Source: Candidatus Ventricola intestinavium (lineage in GTDB: Bacteria > Bacillota > Clostridia > Christensenellales > Aristaeellaceae). From it: a DNA stretch of 12,617 bases. Of the stretch, positions 7,097 through 12,617 are shown piece after piece (the stretch's first letter is position 1; each line of letters begins with the position of its first letter). The DNA lies in NCBI GenBank assembly GCA_018715105.1, contig DVMG01000087.1, positions 1-12,617 of the forward strand. The letters are read 5' to 3'. The notes under the pieces are model-generated. The model was not told the origin of the DNA and did no database searches. It worked only from the letters and a program-made list of their open reading frames with translations. A program made the translations under genes and the position numbers.

Positions 7097-7642
7097 CTAG
7101 AGTTCCACCGTCACAAACGTCACCCTCAAAGCCGGAAGAATTTTTCCGGTCAGCTCCTCCGTTGCAAAGCGCAGGCTGCTTGTGTTGATGCATGGGTGGC
7201 AGGCAAACCACCTCTCCCACAGCACATCCCGGTCAATCAGCAGCTGCACGTGATGGCCGACGTCGTTCATCATCCCCAGCACGCTGACGCTTCCGGGCGT
7301 GAGATCCAGAAATTCAAGCATGTGCGCCTCGTCGGCAAACGAAAGCCTTGCCGACCCGATCTGCCTGCTCAGCACGGCGGTGCGGAATTTTTTATCGCCA
7401 GGCATCAGCAGCAGATAAAACCGGGTGTGCTGTGCGTTGCACAAAAACAGGTTTTTGCAGATATGGGTGCCCAGCAGGGCGTCCACCTGCGTGCAGGCCT
7501 CGATGGTTGCCAGCGGCTCGTGGTCCACGCGCTCATACGCGATGCCCAGCCTGTCCAGCAGATCATAGGCGCGCACTTCTTTGGCAAGCCGCCCCGAACA
7601 GTCCCGCGGGCGGCCCTTTTCAAGCTTCATGGTTTCGGGCAT
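7097..7642 (-). CDS. YbaK/ProX-type aminoacyl-tRNA deacylase (prolyl-tRNA synthetase associated domain)
   Basis: The 181-residue product matches the freestanding INS-domain (YbaK/ProX/PrdX) family, cytoplasmic hydrolases that remove wrongly attached amino acids, typically Ala or Cys from tRNA-Pro. Visible hallmarks are the conserved lysine in ICKNLFL (61-67), the core LLLMPGDKKF (77-86), the glycine loop TPGSVSVLGMMND (115-127) and the ACHPCINTSSL segment (147-157). Exact substrate choice (Ala-tRNA-Pro or another) cannot be read from this alone. The ATG at 7642 has AAAGGAG with about 6 bases spacing. It lies 123 bases downstream of potD on the same strand, but a strong hairpin separates them, and I see no clear promoter of its own. 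It may be expressed by read-through from the pot operon. Confidence 0.88.
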   Translation of the reverse strand: MPETMKLEKGRPRDCSGRLAKEVRAYDLLDRLGIAYERVDHEPLATIEACTQVDALLGTHICKNLFLCNAQHTRFYLLLMPGDKKFRTAVLSRQIGSARLSFADEAHMLEFLDLTPGSVSVLGMMNDVGHHVQLLIDRDVLWERWFACHPCINTSSLRFATEELTGKILPALRVTFVTVEL

Positions 7643-7722
7643 GGTCTTCTCCTTTGCCGGGATGCGCTTTTCTCCCCTCTCGCCGGTTCCCCCGGCAGGG
7701 CGCAGAACAGCAGCCGGATGGG

Positions 7723-7759
7723 AAAGCGGCAGGGCGGGTTCTGCCTTCCGCCCTGCCGC
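7723..7759 (-). terminator. Hairpin terminator at the end of the pot operon
   Basis: A perfect 12-bp stem is made by GCGGCAGGGCGG and CCGCCCTGCCGC (plus-strand arms 7726-7737 and 7748-7759) with a 10-base loop. On the minus strand only three T residues follow. It starts six bases after the potD stop. The stem is very stable, but the short T-run suggests partial termination or a 3'-end stabiliser. Confidence 0.65.
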
Positions 7760-7765
7760 AGCGTA

Positions 7766-8797
7766 TCAGAATTCGGAGATGACCTCCGTCCACACCTGAT
7801 CATAAAGCCGCGTATCTTCCCCCAGATATTGGAACACCTGACACTTGTCAAGCACTTCCTGCGGCGGGTTGTTGACCGGCGAAGCGTTGTATTCCTCTTC
7901 TCCCAGCAGCTCGATGGCCGCCGTGTTGGGGATCGCGTATCCGACATATTCGTAATTCATCGCGGCAATATCCGCGCGGCAGAGGAAGTCGATGAACTTC
8001 TCCGCGCCCGACACGTTGCGCGCATTGGCCGGGATGCAGATCGAATCGTAGAAGATGTTGCTGCCTTCCTGCGGCACCACATAGTCAAGCTCGTCGCTTT
8101 CACTCATGCAGAAGGTCGCGTCGCCGCTCCACACAAGCGCGACGGAGGCCTCCCCGGCGATCATCTTATCCTTGACCTCGTCCACAACATAGGCCAGCAC
8201 CATGGGCTTCTGCTCGATGAGCAGATTTTTGGCATCCTCCAAGTCCGCGGGATCGGTGGAGTTGATGTCATGTCCGCACATGATCAGCGCGATGCCCAGC
8301 GTATCACGCGGGGAGTTGAGCATCAGCATATCCATGGTATAGGTCTCATCCATGAGCGTCTGCCAGCTGGTCGGCGCCTCGTCCACCATCTGCGTGTTGT
8401 AAAGGATGCCCATGGTACCCCATGTATAGGGCACGGAATAGGCGGCATCCGGATCATAGCTTTCATGGAGGAAGCGCGGATCAATATTGGCGATGTTGGG
8501 GATGTTGTCCCAGTTGATCTTCTGGAGGAGCCCCTCCTGAATCATGCGCTCGACCATGTAGTCGCTGGGGATGATGACATCGTAGCTGGAGCCGCCCATG
8601 GCGATCTTCGCGTACATATCCTCGTTGGTTTCAAATGTCTCGTAAATGACTTCGATGCCCGTCTCCTGCTCAAAAATCTCCAGGACCTGGGGCTCGATGT
8701 AATCTCCCCAGTTGTAGACGGAGATGCTCTCCGCCAGGCCCGCCAGGGGAAGGCTCAAAAGCGCAAGGGTCAGGGCCAGCCAGATGGTTTTTTTCAT
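7766..8797 (-). CDS. potD: Spermidine/putrescine ABC transporter, substrate-binding protein
   Basis: PotD captures polyamines outside the membrane and hands them to PotBC. The 343-residue protein begins with a signal peptide (basic KK, hydrophobic 5-21). The mature part starts with the hallmark VYNWGDYI (27-34). Binding residues that align with E. coli PotD include W30, Y33, S78, Y80, W223, D251 and Y287. Two positions differ in conservative or polar ways: the segment NSPRD (161-165) stands where E. coli has DDARE, and Y250 replaces a tryptophan. Substrate choice between spermidine and putrescine is therefore open. Oddly, there is no lipobox cysteine: LPLAGLAES (16-24) looks like a signal peptidase I site with cleavage after A22, although most Gram-positive binding proteins are lipoproteins. 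AGGAG lies 8 bases before the ATG. It follows potC by 48 bases, as the last gene of the operon. Confidence 0.95.
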   Translation of the reverse strand: MKKTIWLALTLALLSLPLAGLAESISVYNWGDYIEPQVLEIFEQETGIEVIYETFETNEDMYAKIAMGGSSYDVIIPSDYMVERMIQEGLLQKINWDNIPNIANIDPRFLHESYDPDAAYSVPYTWGTMGILYNTQMVDEAPTSWQTLMDETYTMDMLMLNSPRDTLGIALIMCGHDINSTDPADLEDAKNLLIEQKPMVLAYVVDEVKDKMIAGEASVALVWSGDATFCMSESDELDYVVPQEGSNIFYDSICIPANARNVSGAEKFIDFLCRADIAAMNYEYVGYAIPNTAAIELLGEEEYNASPVNNPPQEVLDKCQVFQYLGEDTRLYDQVWTEVISEF

Positions 8798-8845
8798 GTC
8801 ACGTTCTCCTTTTCTTTATGATTTTACAAAGGGAATCTCCGGCCG

Positions 8846-9652
8846 TCAATACGGGATCTTCACCTTTTCAATCTTCCCGCTGCCGCGTCCATCCTTTTTG
8901 AAATCCCGGAGGTTGATGCCGATGAGCAGGATAAACACGCAGGCAAAAATGAGGGTGGAAAGCGCGTTGATTTTGGGCGATATGCCGCGCTTGGCCATGG
9001 TGTAGATGGTGATGGACAGGTTGCTCACGCCGGAACCTGTGGTAAAGAAACTGACCACAAAATCATCGATGGACATGGTCAGCGCCATCACAAAGCCCGA
9101 AAACACGCCGGGCAGAATATCCGGCAGAATGACCTTGAAAAACCCCTGGGCCGGCGTGGCGCCCAGATCCTGCGCGGCCTCGGCCATGTGCGGATCAATC
9201 TGGCGCAGCCTGGGCAGCACGCTGAGCACCACATAGGGCACGCAGAATGCAACGTGCGCCAGCAGCAGCGTCACATAGCCAAGCTGCACATTGGCCATCG
9301 CAAAGAGCAGCATCAGCGATACGCCCGTGACCACCTCTGAGTTGAGCATCGGCAGATTGACGGCGCTCAGGAGCAGCTGGCGCGGCCTGCGCTTCATCTG
9401 AAACAGCGCAATTGCTCCCACCGTGCCCAGCACCGTGGAAAGCGCTGCCGCCAGCAGCCCAATGGAAAGCGTCGTCCCCAGGGCGGAAAGAATCGCCGAA
9501 TCGGAAAACAGCTCGCGATACCAGCGCAGCGTGAAGCCGCCCCAATTGGCGCGGGATTTGCTGTCGTTGAACGAGTAGAGGATCAGCAGCACGATCGGCG
9601 CATAGAGAAACGCCATGATGAGGCCGACATAGAGTTTGCGCAGCTTTTTCAT
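8846..9652 (-). CDS. potC: Spermidine/putrescine ABC transporter, permease PotC
   Basis: PotC is one of the two channel-forming membrane subunits of the polyamine importer. The 268-residue product has about six hydrophobic segments (near 8-27, 58-82, 97-118, 125-147, 181-202 and 231-247). The cytoplasmic EAA loop that docks on the ATPase is visible as AEAAQDLGATPAQGFFKVI (157-175) followed by LPDILPG. SIDDFVVSFFTTG (194-206) is typical of PotC. The start overlaps the potB stop in the sequence TGATG (shared base 9652), a sign of translational coupling. The C-terminal tail after residue 250 is short and basic. Nothing is missing. Confidence 0.96.
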   Translation of the reverse strand: MKKLRKLYVGLIMAFLYAPIVLLILYSFNDSKSRANWGGFTLRWYRELFSDSAILSALGTTLSIGLLAAALSTVLGTVGAIALFQMKRRPRQLLLSAVNLPMLNSEVVTGVSLMLLFAMANVQLGYVTLLLAHVAFCVPYVVLSVLPRLRQIDPHMAEAAQDLGATPAQGFFKVILPDILPGVFSGFVMALTMSIDDFVVSFFTTGSGVSNLSITIYTMAKRGISPKINALSTLIFACVFILLIGINLRDFKKDGRGSGKIEKVKIPY

Positions 9653-10620
9653 CAGAGGATCCGCACCTCCTTGCGCGCTTCGTCTTCCCTGTCCATATGC
9701 CGCAGCGCGCCCATAAACGCCAGGACGACCACCATCACAAGCAGCGAGAGCGTGGCGCCAAAGTGCCAGTCGCTCGACTTGCCAAACTGATTCTGGATGA
9801 TGTCGCCGATCAGCGGAACCTTGCCGCCGCCCATCAGCTGGCTGATGACAAACGTCGTCACCGCGGGCACAAACACCATTGTCACGCCTTCCAGCACGCC
9901 GGGCAGGGAATACGGCAGCGTCACGCGCAGAAAGCTCTTCACCGGGCTGGCCCCCAGGTCGGCGGCCGCCTCCAGCAGGCTGCGGTCGGTCTTTTCAATC
10001 ACCGTGTAGATTGGCATGATCATAAAGGACAGATAGTTGTATACCATGCCGAGAATAACCGCGTTTTCATTGTAAAGGAAGATGATCCGCTTGCCCACGC
10101 CCCTGTCGGTCAGCCATGTGTCAATCGCGGGCACGGCCTCGCGCAGCGCGGAAATCCAGCTGTTGAGGATGCCCGAGTTTTCAAGGATGGACATCCACGA
10201 ATACGTGCGCAGCAGGAAATTCATCCACATCGGCAGAATGATGAGCATCAGCCAGAGCGCGGGATGCTTAAAATCCCTTCCGCTCAGAATCAGCGCGACG
10301 GGATAGCCCAGCAGCAGGCAGATGAGCGTGGTGATGAGCGCAATCCGAAGCGAGCGCACCAGCAGCTTTAAATAGGTGGGCTCCAGCATGCGCCTGAAGT
10401 TGTCAAAGGAAACAACCGCCTTTTTCTGCCAGGGCCGCTCCGCCGTCACCGTGCCATCCTCCAGCTGATAGGCGGGCGTCCCATCTTCCAGCGTGATCTC
10501 CGTGTAGGCCACGGGAACTTCCACCGTCACGCCATACCACACGATCAGGCAAAGCGGCACGACGATAAAGATCACCGCCCAAAGCGCGAACGGCACGACG
10601 AGCGCCTTGTTTTTTCCCAT
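9652..10620 (-). CDS. potB: Spermidine/putrescine ABC transporter, permease PotB
   Basis: PotB is the partner of PotC in the membrane channel. The 322-residue protein starts with a membrane segment (about 6-28). An outer loop of some 55 residues, rich in charged residues and carrying the near-repeat TLEDGTPA/QLEDGTVTA (43-60), comes next, followed by five further segments. PMWMNFLLRTYSWMSILENS (130-149) is a PotB hallmark, and the EAA loop is LLEAAADLGASPVKSFLRV (215-233). The ATG at 10620 follows a strong GGGAGGGGG ribosome binding site. The frame extends 56 codons further upstream without similarity to any part of a permease, so that extension is rejected. The gap to potA, 222 bases, is unusually long for this operon and contains hairpins. 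The stop overlaps the potC start by one base. Confidence 0.95.
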   Translation of the reverse strand: MGKNKALVVPFALWAVIFIVVPLCLIVWYGVTVEVPVAYTEITLEDGTPAYQLEDGTVTAERPWQKKAVVSFDNFRRMLEPTYLKLLVRSLRIALITTLICLLLGYPVALILSGRDFKHPALWLMLIILPMWMNFLLRTYSWMSILENSGILNSWISALREAVPAIDTWLTDRGVGKRIIFLYNENAVILGMVYNYLSFMIMPIYTVIEKTDRSLLEAAADLGASPVKSFLRVTLPYSLPGVLEGVTMVFVPAVTTFVISQLMGGGKVPLIGDIIQNQFGKSSDWHFGATLSLLVMVVVLAFMGALRHMDREDEARKEVRIL

Positions 10621-10754
10621 GGATCCCCCTCCCTTTTTTGCGATATTTGTGATTTGCGCGGCTTCAGCCCCGGGCATACCGGCTTCCGTTTGTTGGCATA
10701 CGCATCGCTTCCATTCAGGGCAGGCGTTGCTTTCCCCCGGATTGCAGGAATCTT

Positions 10755-10777
10755 TTCTCCCCCTTCGGGGGAAAAAG
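10755..10777. repeat. Stem-loop in the potA-potB gap
   Basis: CCCCC (10759-10763) and GGGGG (10767-10771) pair around a 3-base loop. The stem is extended by a T-A pair and, after a one-base bulge, by a TTTT/AAAA run. On the transcribed minus strand the hairpin is preceded by Ts and followed by GAGAAAAG, so it is not an intrinsic terminator. It would be a stable structure within the operon mRNA. Confidence 0.6.
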
Positions 10778-10797
10778 CGTTTTGTCAACGGTCTGCA

Positions 10798-10814
10798 GCC
10801 GGCATCCTGCCGGT
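10798..10814. repeat. Second stem-loop in the potA-potB gap
   Basis: CCGGCA (10799-10804) and TGCCGG (10808-10813) form a 6-bp stem with a 3-base loop, 30 bases beyond the potA stop. On the minus strand it is followed by CTGCAG rather than Ts. It may mark an mRNA processing or stabilising site between the ATPase and permease genes. Confidence 0.45.
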
Positions 10815-10842
10815 TTCTGCCCGGTTGGCTTTATCCCCGGGG

Positions 10843-11943
10843 CTAAACCGCGCGCTGCGCATGTTTTTTGAGCACATCCGGTGAGCAGTCGCTCTTGTGC
10901 ATGACCTGGATATCCTCCGGGGCAACGTTCAGGCGCACGCGCGTGCCAACGGGCCTTGCATGTGTGGAATGCACCAGCAGCACGCTGTCCCCCACGCGCA
11001 CTTTCATCTCATAGTGAACGCCCTTAAACAGCAGGGACTCCACCTCGCCGCAGGGCATCTGCGCGGCCGCGGCCTCCCCCTCCGGCCGCAGCTTGACATC
11101 CTCCGGCCTGAGCACAATGTCCACATCCGCCTCGTTTCCAAACCCCGCGTCCACACAGGGAAAGGTGCAGCCCAGGAACCTCACCAGCCCGTCGTGCACC
11201 ATGGTGCCGGCCAAAATGTTGCTGTCCCCGATGAAGTCCGCCACAAACGCGGACTGAGGCTCGTTGTAAATATCCTCCGGCGTGCCCAGCTGCAGAATTT
11301 TCCCGGCACGCATCACGGCCACGCGGTCGCTCATGGTGAGCGCCTCCTCCTGATCATGCGTGACAAAGATGAACGTGATGCCGCTCTCCCGCTGGATGCG
11401 CTTGAGTTCCAGCTGCATCTCCCGGCGCAGCTTGAGGTCCAGCGCGCCCAGCGGTTCATCCAGCAAAAGCACGTCCGGCCTGTTGATCAGCGCGCGTGCA
11501 ATGGCCACCCGCTGCTGCTGGCCTCCGGAGAGGCTGGAAATCCGGCGTTTTTCAAAGCCCGCCAAACCGACAAGCGCCAGCATCCGCGCCACTTCATCCG
11601 CCGTCTTTTTTTTATCCTCCCTGCGCAGATCCGGGCCGAAGGACACATTCTGCGCCACATTCAGGTGCGGAAAGAGCGCATAGCGCTGAAACACCGTGTT
11701 GATGTTGCGCTTATACGGAGGCAGCGGGATGATGTTTTCCCCTTTATAGAGGATCTCCCCACCTGTCGGCCGCTCAAAGCCTCCGATGCATCGCAGCAGG
11801 GTCGTTTTTCCGCAGCCGGATGGGCCCAGCAGCGTCACAAACTCGTTTTGACCGATGTCGATGCTCACACCGCCCAGCGCGGTAAAGCCGTCCTCAAAGA
11901 CGACACGCAGATCCCGGATCGAAAGAATCGTGTTGTTTGGCAT
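10843..11943 (-). CDS. potA: Spermidine/putrescine ABC transporter, ATP-binding protein
   Basis: PotA is the cytoplasmic ATPase that powers polyamine import through PotB and PotC. The 366-residue protein has all ATPase motifs: Walker A GPSGCGKT (40-47), the Q-loop at Q86 in VFQRYALFPHL, the ABC signature LSGGQQQR (138-145), Walker B VLLLDEP (158-164), the D-loop GALD and the switch histidine H196 in VTHDQEEAL. A C-terminal TOBE-type domain (about 235-350) contains VLRPEDVKL, as in other PotA/MalK-like ATPases. AAAGGAGG lies 5 bases before the ATG. The gene follows the regulator by 40 bases and should share its transcript. No residue needed for catalysis is missing. Confidence 0.96.
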   Translation of the reverse strand: MPNNTILSIRDLRVVFEDGFTALGGVSIDIGQNEFVTLLGPSGCGKTTLLRCIGGFERPTGGEILYKGENIIPLPPYKRNINTVFQRYALFPHLNVAQNVSFGPDLRREDKKKTADEVARMLALVGLAGFEKRRISSLSGGQQQRVAIARALINRPDVLLLDEPLGALDLKLRREMQLELKRIQRESGITFIFVTHDQEEALTMSDRVAVMRAGKILQLGTPEDIYNEPQSAFVADFIGDSNILAGTMVHDGLVRFLGCTFPCVDAGFGNEADVDIVLRPEDVKLRPEGEAAAAQMPCGEVESLLFKGVHYEMKVRVGDSVLLVHSTHARPVGTRVRLNVAPEDIQVMHKSDCSPDVLKKHAQRAV

Positions 11944-11983
11944 GGTATCCTCCTTTCCGCGCGCGGGCAGCGGCGGAAATTTC

Positions 11984-12520
11984 TCAGAAATTAGGCGGCG
12001 TGCAGACCCAGATCACCGTGGCTGGGGTCTTCCCCGTGTTTTCCAAATAGTGCCGCGTCGTCGGCTTATAGGAGAAGCTGTCCCCCTTGCGCACGCGGTA
12101 GGCCTTCTCTCCCAGCATCAGCGTCACCGCGCCGGAAAGCACATGGCCGAATTCCTCGCCCATGTGCGGCAGATCCGGCTCCGTCTGCGCGCCCGGGCTG
12201 ATCGTCACCAGGATGGGCTCAATATCCTTCTTCTGCGCATTGGGAATCAGCCAGTGGATCGTCACGCCGCCCTCGGTTTCCTTGATAAAGACATCCTCCT
12301 TGCGGCAGACAGGGTTATCCCCCTGTTCATCGGAGAAGAATTCATGAAACGAGGATCCCAGCGCCGTCAGGATATCCTCCAGCGTGGAGAGGGAGGGCGA
12401 TGTCTGATTGCTTTCCAATTGCGAGATAAACCCCTTGGAAAGCTCGCAGCGGTCGGCCAGCTCCTTCTGCGTCAGGTTATTTCGCTGGCGGAGGTTTCGC
12501 AGCTTTTCACCGATATTCAC
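11984..12520 (-). CDS. XRE-family transcriptional regulator with C-terminal cupin domain (PuuR-like)
   Basis: This 178-residue protein has an N-terminal helix-turn-helix of the XRE/Cro type (about 7-60, LTQKELADRCELSKGFISQL) and a C-terminal cupin sensor domain (about 108-175). The metal-type cupin pattern is present: H119, E123, H126 and, in the second motif, H157. The layout matches PuuR and other XRE-cupin regulators, many of which sense polyamines or amines. Its place directly upstream of potABCD makes it the probable repressor of polyamine uptake. I start it at GTG 12520, giving the typical N-terminus (M)NIGEKLRNLRQ. A strong AAGGGGAGAGGAG lies 12 bases upstream of that codon. The ATG at 12562 has no ribosome binding site and almost coincides with the predicted transcript start. 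A dyad AATTTC/GAAATT surrounds the stop codon (11978-11992). Confidence 0.9.
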   Translation of the reverse strand: MNIGEKLRNLRQRNNLTQKELADRCELSKGFISQLESNQTSPSLSTLEDILTALGSSFHEFFSDEQGDNPVCRKEDVFIKETEGGVTIHWLIPNAQKKDIEPILVTISPGAQTEPDLPHMGEEFGHVLSGAVTLMLGEKAYRVRKGDSFSYKPTTRHYLENTGKTPATVIWVCTPPNF

Positions 12521-12532
12521 CCGGCGGTCACA

Positions 12533-12545
12533 CTCCTCTCCCCTT
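12533..12545 (-). promoter_or_regulatory. Ribosome binding site deciding a GTG start for the regulator
   Basis: On the minus strand the sequence is AAGGGGAGAGGAG. It lies downstream of the in-frame ATG at 12562 and 12 bases upstream of GTG 12520, so it supports the GTG as the true start. The spacing is longer than the usual 5-9 bases, which would lower translation. Confidence 0.6.
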
Positions 12546-12553
12546 GGGCGTCG

Positions 12554-12570
12554 GTTTTGCATTACAAAAC
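12554..12570. promoter_or_regulatory. Candidate operator: 6-bp inverted repeat at the pot operon start
   Basis: GTTTTG (12554-12559) and CAAAAC (12565-12570) form a perfect dyad with a 5-base centre. It sits 6 bases downstream of the predicted -10 and overlaps the likely start of transcription. Its size and symmetry suit a dimeric helix-turn-helix protein, so autoregulation by the XRE-cupin regulator is the natural reading. This is inference. Confidence 0.55.
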
Positions 12571-12576
12571 TTTCAG

Positions 12577-12585
12577 ATTATCACA
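12577..12585 (-). promoter_or_regulatory. Extended -10 promoter for the regulator and pot operon
   Basis: On the minus strand the sequence TGTGATAAT combines a TG extension with GATAAT, five of six matches to the -10 consensus. No good -35 is seen 16-18 bases upstream. Transcription would begin near 12570 and proceed through the regulator and potABCD. Confidence 0.55.
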
Positions 12586-12617
12586 GCGAATCCGATTAAA
12601 CCACATTTTCCTCCCCT

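Noticed and set aside
7034..8821. 595-codon open frame on the plus strand across the deacylase and potD genes
   Set aside because: It is antisense to both genes, crosses the tRNA promoter region and shows no recognisable domain; a by-product of the base composition.
10779..10784. GTTTTG half-site of the proposed operator in the potA-potB gap, and another at 5361-5366
   Set aside because: A six-base word is expected several times by chance in a window of this size, and neither copy has the second arm.
10621..10788. N-terminal extension of PotB by 56 codons, or a separate leader peptide
   Set aside because: The segment has no similarity to a permease, lacks its own good ribosome binding site, and a strong Shine-Dalgarno sequence sits directly before the ATG at 10620.
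10897..11994. 365-codon open frame on the plus strand opposite potA
   Set aside because: It is a shadow of potA, whose ATPase motifs are all intact on the minus strand.

Overview
The window carries ordinary, well-conserved genes of a GC-rich bacterium. It looks like a member of the Firmicutes, most probably class Clostridia. Supporting signs are strong AGGAGG-type ribosome binding sites, sigma-70-like promoters, the tgt-yajC-TIGR04086 gene order known from Clostridia, and a complete potABCD operon headed by an XRE-cupin regulator. No phage, transposon, CRISPR array or defence gene is visible, and no gene-free stretch exceeds 300 bases. Family assignments come from reading motifs in the translations, not from a database search.

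Layout. Bases 1-1224 (+) hold argG, missing only its first few codons, followed by a strong terminator. A structured 157-base gap leads to argH (1382-2764, +). These two genes perform the last two steps of arginine synthesis. A pyrimidine-rich spacer with two nested tandem duplications precedes tgt (3012-4139, +) for queuosine in tRNA. Next come yajC (4263-4658, +), an accessory protein of the Sec translocon, and a TIGR04086-type small membrane protein (4759-5229, +). A hairpin at 5322-5356 separates these from convergent genes. Everything after this point is on the minus strand: an ArsB/NhaD-like ion permease (6645-5374), a tRNA-Arg(ACG) gene with a textbook promoter (6991-6915), a YbaK/ProX-type trans-editing deacylase (7642-7097), and the polyamine block read from right to left: XRE-cupin regulator (12520-11984), potA (11943-10843), potB (10620-9652), potC (9652-8846), potD (8797-7766).

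How the genes work together. PotD should capture spermidine or putrescine outside the membrane, PotB and PotC form the channel, and PotA supplies ATP-driven energy. The regulator resembles PuuR and probably represses its own operon through a perfect inverted repeat at the start point. ArgG and ArgH turn citrulline and aspartate into arginine, which is also a polyamine precursor. The presence of a tRNA-Arg gene in the same window is probably coincidence.

I found no convincing novel multi-gene system. The observations most worth a second look are non-coding or architectural: the candidate polyamine operator, a PotD without a lipoprotein cysteine, the hairpins between argG and argH and upstream of the permease, the tandem duplications before tgt, and the long structured potA-potB gap.
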